The notes below the pieces were generated by a model. It made no database searches and had not been told where the DNA came from. It was given only the letters and a program-made list of their open reading frames with translations. A stretch of 64,000 nt of DNA from Strigops habroptila (lineage: Eukaryota > Chordata > Aves > Psittaciformes > Psittacidae). The stretch is from NCBI RefSeq assembly GCF_004027225.2, contig NC_044279.2, positions 48,012,744 through 48,076,743 on the forward strand, read 5' to 3'. Position numbers and translations under genes: made by a program. The first letter of the stretch is position 1. The number at the start of each line of letters is the position of its first letter. Shown here in pieces: positions 9,233-23,900 of this stretch.

Positions 9233-12200
9233 GATGTGTTGCTCACGTGATGACAAACATGCTATCATGAAGGAATGTCTGTTGTGTGCATGAAAAGGAT
9301 CACTGCTTACTCTGCAAGTTCAGTCATGTCAAAATACTTAGGGTTTTTTTTTTGCTTAGACTATAACTTTTAAAATAGTTTTTAGTAATTTGTAGTACAC
9401 CAAATTTTAGTATTTTGATCAATTCATGGTACCTGGTACTGACACTGGTCCATATGTGAGCAGCTTCCATCTCATACTTACTATTTTATTAATGTCCCCC
9501 TGTATAAAATCAAGCCCCCTTTATTTTTTGAAAGCTGAGACCTAATTTGTTACCACTTGACTTTACTCCAGCGTAAGAAAAAGATATCCTTGGACTAAGT
9601 TAAACTTTGAATTATTTTTCCCCCTTCTCTATGATACTTTTGCTTGGTGCTGCCTAATACTATTAAGACATTTTGCTTTACAGAAACCTCCTGTTATCAC
9701 ATTTGTCTGTTCTTGCCTGTCAGACCCTGTTTATGATCAAACATCCACAATCACTGTAGAAATGTTGGATTTCTCAATGTTTCCCAAACATTTTTGGATG
9801 CTTTTCAGGCATTTTGAGGGCTAAAAATCTATGATGTGCTGGGCTGCTATTTTAAAGTACTTCCTCTTCTGACCAGTTAGTGCAGAGCGAGTCTAAAACA
9901 TGTTCACTACGTGTACCCTCTGCCACTTTGTTACTACATTAATTCATAAAATTGATACTTCAAAGTCTTTCCCTTTCTTATGCTGCCACTCTAAATCTAT
10001 GTTGTTTTCCACTAAGCTTTCTCCTGGGTCATCTGAAGCATGACCTAACCAAAATCCAGCTCTCGCAGTAATTCCAAGCTGTCCTCCTGTTTTTCTAGAT
10101 ACTGAACAACTACGTAAAACTTCATCTCTCTTTATCTGTTTCTCTTCACTTAAAAAGTCAGAATTAGAAATTCATCCATTTAAATCTTGTCCCCCTTCTA
10201 TGCGAAAGGATAATCCGTTTGAAAATTAGTTTGGGCTGTTTACTGTTGCACTTGTTAGTTAATTGAAAACCTTAGTTGCGTGGAATATACAATGTTAAGT
10301 CTGCTTTGGTGTCTTTGTATCCAATTTTAGGCACTTAGCCATTTACTTTGTATCTAGTATTCACTAAGTGTTTCAGACCTTACTAGGCTCATTGCTGTTG
10401 ATAGTATACAGTTGGCTATGTCTTACTGATTTTATTTTGTTTTTTTAATAATATCCTCGATTCAGACCATTAAAATCGCAGTTCAGTCCTAATGAAAAGA
10501 AAGTTCTTTCACTTGCTTCAGTTAGACCTGAACTTAAAAAAAAGAAGCATGCTTTTAAAGCAGGTTTTTGCCTTTTTTTCCTATGTGCAAATGATGTTGT
10601 TCTGCAGATGCTTGGGACTACCACCAGGAGGCAGTCTTGCACAGTTACTCAACTGGATTTGTCTGAAACCATAGGGGATTTAGGAACGTCATCAAATTTA
10701 ACACTATGAGAGGCCTACATTAGCCATTCTTTACAGTTGTAAGTATTTAGGAAAAAGGAACTCCCTAGCAAGTGTGAAAGTGGTTGGATTCAAAGGGTCA
10801 AGGGTTCTTTTGTGGGAATTGCCTGTTTGCTTTGACTGATTTGACGTCTGTAACGTGTGGCAGAGATGTATGTTCAAACAAAAAAAGGCCTGCCCTGCCA
10901 GTTTTGAAAACAATGAGCCAGCAGTGGGGCAGTAACAGGACCCAACTGCCAAATATACCCGTGTGACAAGTTGCATGTCTTTATGCTTCAGCTCCTTGTC
11001 ATGATTAATGGGGGGAGCAGTGGTCCATCCACCCATCCCTTCACACCCCTCAAGTTACTGAGTCCTACAGGAAAGTTCACTTCTTGTCCCTTTACTGTTG
11101 TAGTGGGTCTGAATTTCAGCTGCCATGTCTGAATTCTGCTGTACCAGAACAAATCACTGCTGTGGCTCTGTTACAGGTCACAGCAATGACTGATGTTTAA
11201 AGCCAACACTGCATTTCCCAGTTATTGCAGTCTTTATGAATTTTAGCAGCTGCTCTGCTGTAATTTGACATGCTCATTCCATCCTCAAAAGCAGTACGAA
11301 GTTATATAATGAAGAGATCAAAGAGATGTACACTGCATTCCTCTTCTGTAATAGAGCTTTGTTTTAATGCTGTAGTATAATAAAACTGGCTTAAAGCAAG
11401 CTCACCAATCACTAGAACAAACGTCAGACAAATTGTATGCCTACAATAGGAAAAAGTTGGATTTATCTGTAAGATTGAGACAGCTACTAATTAGACCTCT
11501 AAGCCTGAGTTAGTCTTTGTAGGCTCCCTTTATAGTCATTTGACAGGGAAAATAAAATACCTACCCAAGGCAGTTGATCTTTAAGATTTTATTACCTAGA
11601 ATGTCACTCAAATTCTTCTCTGGAGGTGCTTTTTCTTTTTCATCTATGAAGAGGGAATGAAACTTAGTTGAGATTGAGATGCCTGTATCAGAACAATGAA
11701 AGCAGTCTGACTTTTTTATCATATATGTAAAAGAAAAATACTGAGCTTAACAGAAAGGTAACAGTGCTGTTTCTGCTAGCCTTCAATAGCATATAGTCCG
11801 TACATAGAGACTCTGTTTTGTCTGCATGAAGTACATGGTTTTACTTCATAGAGCACTTCACACACATTTAATTTGTAACTTTGAATAAATTGTATATAGG
11901 ATTTTAATCTCACCTCCTTATATTTAATCAACCCTCCAATGCTGAAAGAAAATACTTAAGATGTTACTTGTTTCATTCAGTGTACAGTCAGAGGAGAAGT
12001 AAGATAGTTATTTTATGTGTTTTTTAGTACCTCTTCTAATGAGCTCATGATCACAACTGTTACCTCTAGGTACTTCTAGAAAAGTGAACACAATAAATGA
12101 TAATGTACTGGGCAACATGCACAGAATTATCTGAAAATTTAAATACTATTTACGCAGCCTATTAGTTCCACTGTATATAAATACAGCTGTGAGGATACTG

Positions 12201-13768
12201 CACATCAGAAGGCAGGAGCTATGTGGAAGCTGCATGAATCGAACAGCATGTTTGGCCAATAATTTTGCATTGCATGGCTTCTAGAGAAGTAGAAGTTTAT
12301 AGCCCTGAGTACCACTTTATTAAGTGTCTTGATGTAGGTGAGAAATGACAGTCAAGATATCACAGAGTTTTTCATTCCCTCGAGGCACCAGAGGAGGTTG
12401 GAATGACCAATGGAACTGAGAAACTTTGCCAGCTAGTCCTTCTGAAAAATCAAATAAGTAATGAATACGAAAACCAGTTGTGCTTATATCCAGCTTTACT
12501 GCTTGTCAAGATGAAAAATGGTCTTGGGCCAGAGGCAGTTTACTGCTTTAAATATGGCCAGTTTTGACTGCTACCAAAGTTTACAATTCCTCAGCAAAAG
12601 AATCTCCCTGCCAGCAAAATATGAGATATCATGGGGAAAAAAGAAAAAAAACTGAAAGAGCTGTTTTTTAGCTTCTCTTCTGCCAAAACTAGTAAAAGTT
12701 TAACCATGTAAGTATCACAGAATATTTAAATGAATGATGAAAAGTGACTTAAACTAGGCTACCACATTAAGCCGTTATCATGTAGAATAAAAATTAACTG
12801 AAGTAAAAGATTAAACTTTTAAAGCATGACTCTACTGTACAAACATCTATTTCCTACTCGCTAATGTTAACAGAGCTTTATAGTTTCATGTAAAGATTAG
12901 TGTTTCTTAAATACTGCTAGTCCTCATTATTCAAATGCACGTTGTATTTGTTTAAACAAATAATAAGCTAAGTGGCATTTTTCTGAAGTCAACATCTGTA
13001 GGAGTTATACTGGAGCAGAGCTGTGCTGCAGCAGTCGTCTTCACCTTCTGCTCTAGTTAAGACACACTGAGGATTTCAACTAAGTAAGAAAATAATGCCA
13101 GGAAGAATTTTTCCTTGACCCTCAATTAGTTAACAGTTGGTATTCAGTAGCATTAGGCTCCACATCCCTTTCCATATTTTTTGGTTATTTTGTAGTTTTT
13201 AATCCTGACTGGCTTAAGTAGAGGGTCACTTGTTATTTTCCAAGAATATCTCATATCTTTATAAAACTGCCTTTCCCCCACACCATTTTTTCATACAGTT
13301 AAAATCCTGGCATTAATGATGGGGAAACTGACTGGCAGCAAGTTCCACAAATTTTAGAATTGGATTAAGAAAAAGTATTTCCTACTCAGAGTAGAGGGAA
13401 AAACACCTCAGAATTCATGACAAGTTCACCATAAGCACAGATAAGAAAATCGGCACAGAAATTCCCTTTCTAGAGCATGTATTTGTATGCTCAGCTCTAA
13501 AATAAACATGCTGTATGTTGGCTGCATGGGTTACAATTTATTGACTTTATATGGCTGTAGTTGTTGAAGAAAAAGATTTGAAATGAGCCCAAAGAGGCCA
13601 CTAGTAAGGCTGAAAGGTGACATGATGGCATGTGAAGAGAAGACAGTGGCGATGCTGATGGAGAGCAGCTGTGATTAGTACATACACAGTGCTTAGCCAC
13701 TCCTTGCCTAGCCCGAGGACAAAATCTTGAATCACTAGAAATGAATGAGTGTTTTGCTTCAATATGAC

Positions 13769-14384
13769 TGTCCAGGTTTAAGCCCAGCCGGTAACTCAGA
13801 ACCAGGCACCCCTTTCCTTGTACCCCCTTTTCCCCCTGCCCCCGGCAGGATGGGATGGAGAATTAAAAGAATGTAAACCCCATGGGTTGAAATAAGAACA
13901 GTCCAGTAACTAAAGTATAATATAAAACTACTACTACTACTACTACTACTAGTAATAATAATAATGGTAAGGGGAGAGAATATAAAACTAAAAAGAGAAA
14001 GGAAAAAAACCCAACAGTAAATAAAAGTGATGCACAATACAATTGCTCACCACCCGCCGACCGATACCCAGCCCGACCTGAGCAGTGATCTGGGCCTTCT
14101 GGGTGACTCCCCCAGTTTATATACTGGGCATGACGCGCTGTGTTATGGAATACCCCTTTGGCTAGTTTGGGTCAGGTGTCCTGTCCGTGCTGCCTCCTGG
14201 CTTCTTATGGTCCTCCTCACTGGCAGTGCATGAGAGATTAAAAAATCCTTGATCAGAGTAAGAGCTACTTAGCAACAACTAAAACATTGGTGCGTTATCA
14301 GCATTTTTCTCAGACTAAAGCCAAAGCACAGCACTGCACCAGCTGCTAGAAAGAAAAATAAGTGTTACAACCGAACCCAGGACA
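13769..14384 (-). mobile_element. Solo LTR of an ERVL-like endogenous retrovirus
   Basis: A 616-bp element begins TG (TGTCCAGG) and ends CA (CCAGGACA) with inverted termini. It is flanked on both sides by ATGAC (13764-13768 and 14385-14389), a perfect 5-bp target-site duplication as made by class III (ERVL) integrases. In the minus orientation a TATA box (TATATAAA, plus-strand 14116-14123) lies about 260 bp from the LTR 5' end, followed by the R/U5 side. Internal landmarks match an LTR family I remember as abundant in neoavian genomes, including the block reading gcaacaactaaaacattgg on the plus strand. No gag, pol or env remains, so the provirus was lost by LTR-LTR recombination. It is a remnant with no coding capacity. 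Confidence 0.88.
13928..13966 (+). repeat. Trinucleotide microsatellite inside the LTR
   Basis: A (CTA)n run of about nine units passes into a short (TAA)n run of about four units. It lies in the part of the LTR where related copies carry ATT-type runs, so it is probably an expanded internal low-complexity segment and not an independent locus. Confidence 0.85.
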
Positions 14385-14389
14385 ATGAC

Positions 14390-17300
14390 CAAGATTTTAG
14401 CTCATGATTTTGTGGAAAAGATGTATAAGAAGCCTTATATTTCTTTAAGAGTGAATCCTGCAGTCAAAATACCCGTGTCTACCTTGGTCAGAAGTGGTCC
14501 CCAGCAGTAGACTGATACTTAGAGTCCCTCTAAGCACACCCTTACTGCTGCATACTGAGGAGCAAGCTCTGGCTCCCGATCCCCACACCTCTGTTACTTC
14601 CCTCTCTTCCACCTAGCCCCCTTTAAAGCAATGGCTGTACACCCCTGTGGGGAGACACACCAAGCTCTGCTCCCATCTTGTCTGACTTTACCCTATGTGT
14701 TCTTCTAAACTGCTCAAGCTGATCGTTCACCCTCAAACATTACCACCTCCAGAACATGAAATACATACCCTCACTTCATCCTAGGAAAGCACCATTCTCA
14801 CGGCCTGCAGTACAGTTTAATATCATTTCAGATGCTTCAAACTGAAAGATAAAACAAAAAAATCGGAATTATATGTTGGGTCTATGGGGACCAGAAGGAG
14901 CCCAAGGAGTACTGTCGGATATGAATATAGCAGTCTGCTCTAGAGGGAACTAGCCCTAGCTAGTGTGGGTATAAGCTAAGCCTCTTGGCATCAGGGACTT
15001 TTTTTATTTAGAAATACAAGCATGCTTCCTGAAATTAGGTAGTTGGGACCCACATGGTTTTTACAGACAACCTGAGCTCAGTCTCTTTGTCTGTTCAGAC
15101 TACTAAGTCTGAATGAATGTGGTACAGACTTAGTGATACATGCAAAACTAGCAACTCACATGCATAACAACTGTTCTGTAAACAACCCGAGTCATCAAGA
15201 TTGTCCAGTCCAGTTCAGAGATGCCCCAGTTGACACTCCTGTAAAAATAAAAGGATTTTTCTTCTGGATATGAAAAATTAAATATTCGGAGAAGAAAGTG
15301 CATTTCTGTAACTTCCAACAAAACACGGATTTAGGAGCAAGCATCTTCTTCAACAGTCCCCAACAGAGTAAACGACCCATACTAAAGGTCACTGAATGTT
15401 AATGTTCTGTAATTCTCGGCCTTCAGAGGTTCAAAGAAATCTCAAGAAATGGTTCAAGTTAAGGCATTTGGAAAAATAACGAGGTGAAAGGCTTTCAAAG
15501 GTTTCTGCAGAAAAAAAACAATAATTGGACACAATTCTTGAAATTTTCACTTGGGCATTACTAAACGAAATGTCAACAAAAGAAAATAGTGGTATAATCC
15601 CAAAGAGCTGTGGTTTCTTCAGTTACTCTCAGGACATAAGGGGTTTATTTATTTACAAATCTGTGACACTGACAAATAAGCTGTTGACTTTCAATAGCTT
15701 GCCGGGTGTTGCTTTTGCTTTTTTTTTCAGGTGTACTCATAAATAAATTTTGCTAGAAATACACTAGCAGTTCAGCACAGATTTTTTAACAATTCATCTC
15801 CTTACCTGGCATACTGTCGCTCCCTTAGAACAGCCCAAGGAACTGATCCTGAAAATGCCCAAGGAGATTAAAAGATAGGTTCCAGTTGACTGTTGGAAGA
15901 AGCATAACTGATTAGTCGTTTGGGGAATTTCGTTGTTGCTGCATCTTTTCCATCAGCCAGTCCAAAGGGATTTCATTAACATCTCACCAGTCCCTCTGAC
16001 TAAGTAGGAATTTTGACTAGATTGTGAAAGCTTCTAGAAACAATCTATTTTGAAGTGTTAAGTATATAAATGCAAATTGAGTGGAAACAGCTGCTATTTA
16101 CATTCCCTAGACGCAGGATTCCACTCCCTGATAGAAACAGGGAAAAAAAAAAAAAAAAGCCATTGAAAGAACATGAAGGAATTGGAAAAACATGGATCTA
16201 GTAAAAATAAATGCGATGGACCACATTGCTGGGGGCTATAAATTGGTATAGCTTTGCAGGTTTGCCACCACAAATTATACAGCCACCTGCCAGAAGGAGC
16301 TTCGTGTATTTCTTGGAGAAAGGGGGGGAAGGGTTGAAGGAATGAACACGCTGAAAACAAAAGCATATGAATAAATTCATGTTTCAGCCTTTTGTGCAAT
16401 GGCTAACAAAGAGCCAGGCATTTTCAGAAATAGCCTCACAGAACAAAGCCCCCATTCACAACAAGATTTTGCTATGGACTTCTGTTAGTTGGAGATTATG
16501 TTCTGGAAAAATTACGAAAGTTCCTGAAAAACATAAGTAGCGTATTCTAGACCAGCGTGCCTGAAAGTGGAGGACTGTGCTGGAGGGAAAAGAAAGCGTA
16601 GTGTGAAAGCTCACCCCTTTGATGAACCCAAGCTTTATCTTTTTATTGGCCTGACAGAGGCCCTGCTACATATCCTCTGTACATGTTCCCATTCACTTAC
16701 CTGGAGCAGATCCCCACTGTCACATGTTCCACTGGTAAGCTTGCGCTCCCTCCTGCCATGCCTGCCTCTATTGGTAACATCACTGGCAAAAATCTAGAGG
16801 AAAATAAACGGTAATAGACTGTCCTCAGAAAAGGGTAGGCATGTTTAAAAACATACACAAAATATGGCTGCTAATTTCATTTGGAGCAAACCCACTCAGT
16901 CAAATCAGTGTCAGGAACCTGGGCTGGGGAATTAAAGGTGAGATTGTTTTGCTGGATGTTCCTTATAGTACGGAAAAGGAGCTGATACAGCCAACACAGC
17001 TGAAGATTAAGCACCACAGAAAGAAACACTCGATTCTTAGAGCCTGTAGAGCTGATTCCCTCCAGGACTAGTTGTGTTTGACTTGGGATTGCTTTTGCCT
17101 GCCAGCGCGCAAAACCAGTCATAACACAGGCAAACGTGGGACAGAAATGTCATTCTTGTTCCATTTTTAGACACAGACTCTTGCCTGCTGTTCTATCCTA
17201 TGCAAATGATACATCCAATGGCAAAATGCATCCTTTAGTTCCTTCCCAGAACAGGGACTGATCTACAGCAGTAGGTTTTGCAGCTTCCTTCTGTCTAGCA

Positions 17301-20300
17301 TGATGTGGCCCGAGATGCTGGGGAAAAATTCTGCTGTGCCTCAGGCAACTTTCTGGATCAAATTTATTCCCAGAGAGAAAATTTATCTGAGAAGTGAGCT
17401 CTGAAGAGAATGCTAAAAATAGTGTTAAAATTTTGAAATACAGGGTAATGACATTGAAAGTCAGAAAAGATGTCTAGCCCAAACTCACACTTTATAAAAG
17501 GCTTTGCATATTTTGTAATAATTATGGATATTATTTCCGCTCCCCCGTTCATTTACAAAGACAGAGATAATAACAGGCTTCAGCAAATCTGAATTTGGTT
17601 ACTCAGAGCCATCTGTTAATTCTGGTATATAGCAGTAGAGGGCATCTAAGGACTTCAAGTCACATATGGTAAGGGATTAAAATCAGATGGCTGAAGGAGT
17701 TACTGCTCTCATCCCCAACCATTCACCCCACCCCGGGACAGAATTTGCCACCTCAGGACCAAATAGCTCATGAAGCTGCTCCTGTACGGCTGCAGTTTTG
17801 AGCCACCCTGAAACTGGATTTGATCTTACCACACCAAATTGAAAGCTGACGTTGTTTAAGAGGAGAGGCGTGAGTTAATTTCTCATCCCTGCTGCAGGCA
17901 GCACTCTGTAGGAGTCCCGGGAAGAATGCTTCAGGTACAGCACAAGGGGAGACAGTAACTGCCTCAAGCAGTCTATCCAATTTAGACTATCTACTACTGT
18001 TGGAGCTTTAATTTCTACATACCTGGCAAAACTGCTTACAGGAGGGGTAAGCAATCCTGGGAATGGACAGGCCGTGCCAAGGAAAGGCAAGCTGTGGACC
18101 AATGCTCTTTCCTTAACCAGGAAGAGTAGCCTTGTGTCTGCTTCCTCTGTTGAGCCCAAAAAATGCCAGTCTGTCTGTTTGGCCTGTATTTCAGTTTACG
18201 TCTTCCCAACATGCCAATCAGTTACAGAACGATGCCTTGAGCCTTCCTGACATAAAACAAGCACTAATCATAACAAATAAAGAGAGAGAAGGTAGTTGGC
18301 AGCTAGCACTGTTTTCTTGTCATCTGTCCAGGTTTGTGTGACATTCCACGTCCAGCCTGTCTTTATACTGAAGCGGGGAAAGCAGCCATGCCTGTCTTGA
18401 GGCAAAAGAAGCCAACACGTCAGAGGCAGGTTAAGTTCATTACCTGATACTAACAATGCACTCATCTGAAAAAAGTATTTGATCCGAGCAGCATATACCC
18501 ATAGCACGGGTAGCATATTTTCAATTAACTGTAAGGAGTTGAAAATTATATAAGGACATTAGTACACATTGATTATCCTGTTATTCAAACTCCTAAACAC
18601 AGCAACACGTCAGGCCTTATGCTGAAGTCTATTATAGCCTTAGCCTGAAATTTAAAAGCGGCTCATGCCCAGGAAAAGGTTCTACAACTCATTTAATGAT
18701 TCACAGTACTCCTGAAATGATATTCATCTGTCTGCTTTCCATGGCAGCACTTTCAATCATAAACACTTAATTGTAGGAATTCATTCTCGAGGCCAAATAG
18801 CTCTGGGTGAATTAAACCATCTTTAATATAAGAACTAGAACAGTGATTTAAAATTAATCTTTTTCTGATGGAAGACCATTTATTCAGAGACATATAACCC
18901 AGTTTCTTCTTCGTTTTACTTTGCACTCAAAACTCTCCCCTTTGGAGATAGCCACTGCATCACCTGTTTTAATTTTCCTTATTAGCTTCAGAACTGACTC
19001 TTCGCCAACAAAGAAACTTTAATTACTTAGGGATTGGCAGAGCATGGGAAAGCTGCCTGCATGCCGTCTGTCAGGAAAACTTTTTCACAGACATTACTTG
19101 CTCTCTTTTAGTTTGAGAAGTAGAACTCGCAACTGGCAGGAAAACATCTCGAGCCTCCTCAAGCATAAAAGGCTTGTTTTTTCTGGCAGCATCTAGGACG
19201 AGAATGCAAGATTTCACAGTGCTTTCAGCTGTGCTATCTCTAGGATTTTTCTAAGACAAAGACGAGTATACATTTCTCCAAAAACCCACAACTTCAAAGA
19301 CTGTGCTTGTGAACATGTGTATGTATACACCTATACATACACATACACCTATACACCCTTTCTCAGGTATATACACCCTTTCATAGCCCCAAACCCAAGG
19401 TAAACAAATAGCACAGTCACAACATCTGACACTATAATCTGAATATTGAAATCCATAGCAAATATTCTTCTAGTAGTTGTTTAAAATGCCTGCTATCAAA
19501 ACAGTTCTTGCCAGCAGCCTTTGTTTCTATCGTGTTCATAAAAAGGATGTGTGATAGGGAAGAAAATGCTGTCAACGCATCTATGTTTACAAATTATCCT
19601 CAGGTAATATTTAGCTAGTTGTACTCAAGAGTTAGATAATTCACAAAACAACAAAATGACACACCTGAATTCTGCTGTTTATAAAGAAGCCTAACATAGT
19701 ATAAGGTGAAAATTGCTGTGTAAATTATATTTTTATATATAAATACATATACTTAGCACCCTGTCACCACATTCCACTTTTCCTTAACAAGTCCAACCAA
19801 ATTATTTCTATGTTATTTTGGGTTTACTTTAAATTGTAAATAGTAAATTAGAGAAACTATAAAAGCTCCACATTTACTGGCTTTAATCGAAGATCCTAAG
19901 CGTGTCTCAATAACCTCTTACTCAATGCAGTTGAGGCCTTTAGATGCTACCGTAAGTTTTAAATAGTTTGAAGCACATGATGAGATGAGAGAAGGATTTA
20001 AATGCCACGTTTTTTTATGGTCAGAGTTTTGTGCTTGCCGGTGATTACCTATCCACTGAACTGCAAGAAAATGATCCTTCTTCTTCTCTGCTGTCTCTGA
20101 AAGAAAATAATCTGGATGTTATTTCAAAGTACTGCTCTCTTAGTGCTGTCTCTTGATGGTTTGCTTTTAAATTACAACTGCTGGTTTTCTTTTAGAATAC
20201 CACTGATTCATAGGAATTATTATCCACTGAATTTTTGATTATTCTCCTTTACCAAACATAGATCCTCGACAAAGTTAAAACATTCACCTCTCAGTAGATA

Positions 20301-23300
20301 AAAATGGCAGGAAATAAGGTGGCAGCTGCTTAAGAGTAAAATTGTTTGGTATACATCATTATTTATTTCATCAAAACATTCTGTTTGTCGGGCAGCTGGA
20401 AAGAGCAGAGTGGTCCAATTTACTAAAATGCTTGTCTCTCTGCTGTATTTATTCTGTTTTAGGACCTCTTCGTGAAATAAGCAAACCTTCCTCCTGACTG
20501 CTGAGTGAGAAATTCTCTAAGGGCTCTAAGGACCTTGTTCGTGGTGTGGAGCTGCAATAAAATTGTTCTAATTTGCTTGAGATAAAGGCTCAAATGGTCA
20601 TACTTCTCTGCTTGAGAACCAGACATGCTGCCTGGCCACTGCAATCACAGGGCAGGGAGGAGTTATACACTGTTATTTAGCTCAGTTCAGGTAAACAGTT
20701 GTCAAAATATGGTCAATAAATAGATGCATGTGATAGGAATAGATGGCCTTTTAAGCAAAGCAAATTTTATCTGACAAAAAGGTATGTCATGAATAATGGC
20801 TATTCGGTGCTGCACCTTCAGGAAGTAGGGATGCAGAGAGCAAGGAAAGGCCCCTTGTATTCTTCCAGGTAGCTAGATCAACCTAGCTAAATAGATCAGT
20901 AAACCTTTTCAGCAGACCAAAGCAAATTTAGCAAAATCAGCTGGGCCAAAAATGCATTACCCCCCCCTCCGCTCACGTCATATTACATAAATAAATCAGC
21001 ATGCTAGCTCTCCAATGAATTTGGCATACTTTTCAGGAACAAAGTGAAAATCATTTCTAGCAACAGGCATTTCACACTACTGTAAAAATGTTGTTGCCTC
21101 CTTTCTTGGTCATGAAAGGGTTTTTTGCCTAAAGGAAAAAATAAATAAATCCACTCGTCCCTGCCCTTCTCTTTTTGAGCACGTATGTTTGAAAACAAGT
21201 CAGAAACATAATCTATTCTGCTTGTGATTTTCAAGAACTCTTAATATTTATGTTTTCACTACTAACACAAATCTCAATTAAAAATATCTACTAGGTGGAT
21301 GATACCCTGCCCAAACCAAAACGTTCATGCACAGTAGAAAGCATCTGGAAAAGAAATCACAGATTCCTTCAGTTTGTGCCTTTCATCTCCAGTTGGATGA
21401 TAGACCTCTAGAACTGGCTCAGAAGCATTCATAACCATATACATACAGGCAATATTTGTCCTAGAAGTGCTACCCCAAAACATAGACTACAAATAAAGCA
21501 CTTGCTTTGAATTGTACTTACAAATTTTCAATCCCCATTTGTATAAACTACTTTTCATATCAGTGACTCTGGTTAGAAGAATTACTGTTTGTTAGTTGGC
21601 AATTAAAAAACCTTATTTTATTTACTTGATGAAAAGCTAAGTTTTCAGTCTGCTGCTTCTTTTCTTTCTCCATTTCACACCTCCCTCCTACTCAATTCTA
21701 ATTTTTTATAGAGTTAAACACTTAAGGCAGACCAAGCATGTATTAAACATCCTAATGCCAAAGAAGCTAAAAAGTAGTTTAAAGTAGTTTCATGCACCAG
21801 ATGTGGCCCATAATCCCAAAAGTAATTTAATTTAATCACCTTTTCTTACCCTTAAAAATTATTTAATTTTTTTCTCCTCTGTGACTGTGAAAGACTCACA
21901 CAGACAGAGAGAACCAGCTAACATTGTTGAAAGCAACAGTGAAATACTAACTTACTCCACCGAGCCTATAGCACTTGGGGAAGTCTCATACCAGAGAATA
22001 AAGGTAACTGTGAATCTAAGCACTCTTACAAGGTGCCAAAAGTGTCATTTAAAGATCGATTTGCAGTTTTTAAGTTTGAATTTCATTGCTCTTGTAAATT
22101 TATCAGATCTTTAGTACTATTTTAAAAATGCATTAACTTCTCAGGAAAAAACCAAATAAATTAACAGAACTCTGTTTAGGAAAGATCCTGCTGATATACT
22201 GCCTATTTAGTTTTTATTCTACCTTTTTCATAACAATATCTGAAGTTTTAAGTAACAAATATTTATGACATTCTTCTGTTCTTGTTACTGATTCACCACA
22301 TAACTCACAGTCTTCCTCTCTGCCCTCACAGCAGCCAGCTGTGGTTTTAGAAACAAATTATTATGACTTCAAGTGATGAATAAACAGCAGAAGCAAAGGA
22401 AGTCTTGAGATACTATCCACATAAAAATGCCATTAATAAATAACATAGGGAAAGAGAACTACAGCAAAGCTGTAAAAAGGCAGCTTGTAAAAAGCTGGAC
22501 AAGATGCATTCCATTTCTCTAAGATGAATTAGTGAACTTAGAAGGAATAGCTCTAATTTGAACACTATTATATCAGAATAACTTATTTTTGAGCAAAAGC
22601 TGTACCCCTGCATATATATATCTGGAATTATTTTAGTAATAAAAATAGATTTGTATTCTTTTTTGTTGCTGTTGTTGCTGTTGTTTTCTGAATATAGTGA
22701 AGCCAGTGCAATTCTGAAAATATTACATTAGATTTTATGCAAGGTCTCACATCATCAGTAGCAGAACTGTCAACTAAATTTCAAAGGACACAGGCATATT
22801 TTCTCCTCTCTTCACGTCTATCCTGAGAAAAGTTAGTGGGGATTCCAGAAGAGTCACTGGGGGCTGATCTGAGGCTATCTGAACTGCACGGACGAAAACA
22901 GGAACAAGAATGACCTTCAAGACCTAAATTGTTTTAAACCATTTCTAGGAATGCTGAAGTAAGAAAGCCCATGTTTGTTATTCAGACCTCGTCTGAAATC
23001 TGCTGTGCTGTCAGTGATTACAACTACCTTTTTTTCATAAACTAAATAAATTGAATTCAAAAGCACCTTGGCATTACAAACTGATTAAACCATACTGACC
23101 AATTCACTTAACAAAGTTATTATTTTCCCCCCCCTTCAGGTGAATCTGCTTAATTACTAACTACAGCACTTATTTTTTTAAGAGAACTATTAACTCCCAA
23201 TACTCTTCCCTCACACCCTGACGTTTACAAATTCTAAGTAATAGCTATTACAAAAGCCTTCAGGAACTGTCCTCCATGGTCGTGTCCCCCTCCCTTTTTT

Positions 23301-23900
23301 TTTTTCAATTTTTTGTATTTTTTAAAGAAACCCTGAATTTCAGGAGTTTCTGGGGAGTGCGACCAAGGCAGGAGTGTCCCTGTGGGAGCCTTCTCTGTGC
23401 AGGGAGCTGACGTGCCGCTGCTGCCCCGCTCCCTCAGCTAGACCGTCCAGCCTAATACATATTCATTTATCTCTTAGATAACAAAGGCTTCCCACACACG
23501 CACACGCGCCGATTTTTAAAGGGATTATTTATTGTGTTATTTTATATTAATTTTTCCCCTGAGGACTTTAAAAAGACAGCCCTTATTCCTCCCTCCTCCC
23601 GTCAAACCCGAAAAATACTCCTCCCAAACATCTCCGTTGCAGGGAGCCCTGACCTGCATCCAGGGTGGGACTAGTACGGCTACTTTTCACTTTGTTTCCC
23701 TGTTTTCTTTACTATTTTTATATATATATGTATTTGGGGGGGGGAGGTCTTTCTAAGTCGGCTCAAGCAGCGGCAGGAGGCGGCTGGTTACCGAACAGCA
23801 CCCGCGGTGCAATCAATCATCTTTAAGCCGATAAAAAAAAAAGAACAAACCCAAAAGCTTCGGGTTTATTTAATAATAAAAATAAATATGTAAATAAATA
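14390..23900. other. Intergenic DNA, solo LTR to SOCS2 island
   Basis: No coding exon, tRNA or clear LINE copy was recognised in these 9.5 kb. There are scattered low-complexity tracts: A16 at about 16143-16158, a CA/TA-rich stretch at 19317-19365, and a TTGCTG-type run at 22663-22686. Single STAT-like TTCNNNGAA matches, such as the one at 17243-17251, occur at about the rate expected by chance. Distal enhancers of SOCS2 could lie here but cannot be told from sequence alone. Confidence 0.55.

Larger units (their letters stand above)
7690..13768. other. Intergenic DNA, MRPL42 to solo LTR
   Basis: No exon with recognisable homology is seen. The region is AT-rich and its ORFs are short with no protein-like signature. 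It holds a diverged duplication with copies near 8056-8155 and 9138-9232. An open stretch without ATG at 10452-10704 follows an acceptor-like tract but resembles nothing I recognise. Confidence 0.6.

Noticed and set aside
10452-10704. 84-codon open stretch after an acceptor-like tract downstream of MRPL42
   Set aside because: It has no start codon in a useful place, no known similarity, and a frame of this length is expected by chance several times in 64 kb.
17243-17251. Single TTCCCAGAA STAT-like site upstream of SOCS2
   Set aside because: The loose TTCNNNGAA pattern should occur about 16 times in 64 kb by chance, and this match stands alone.
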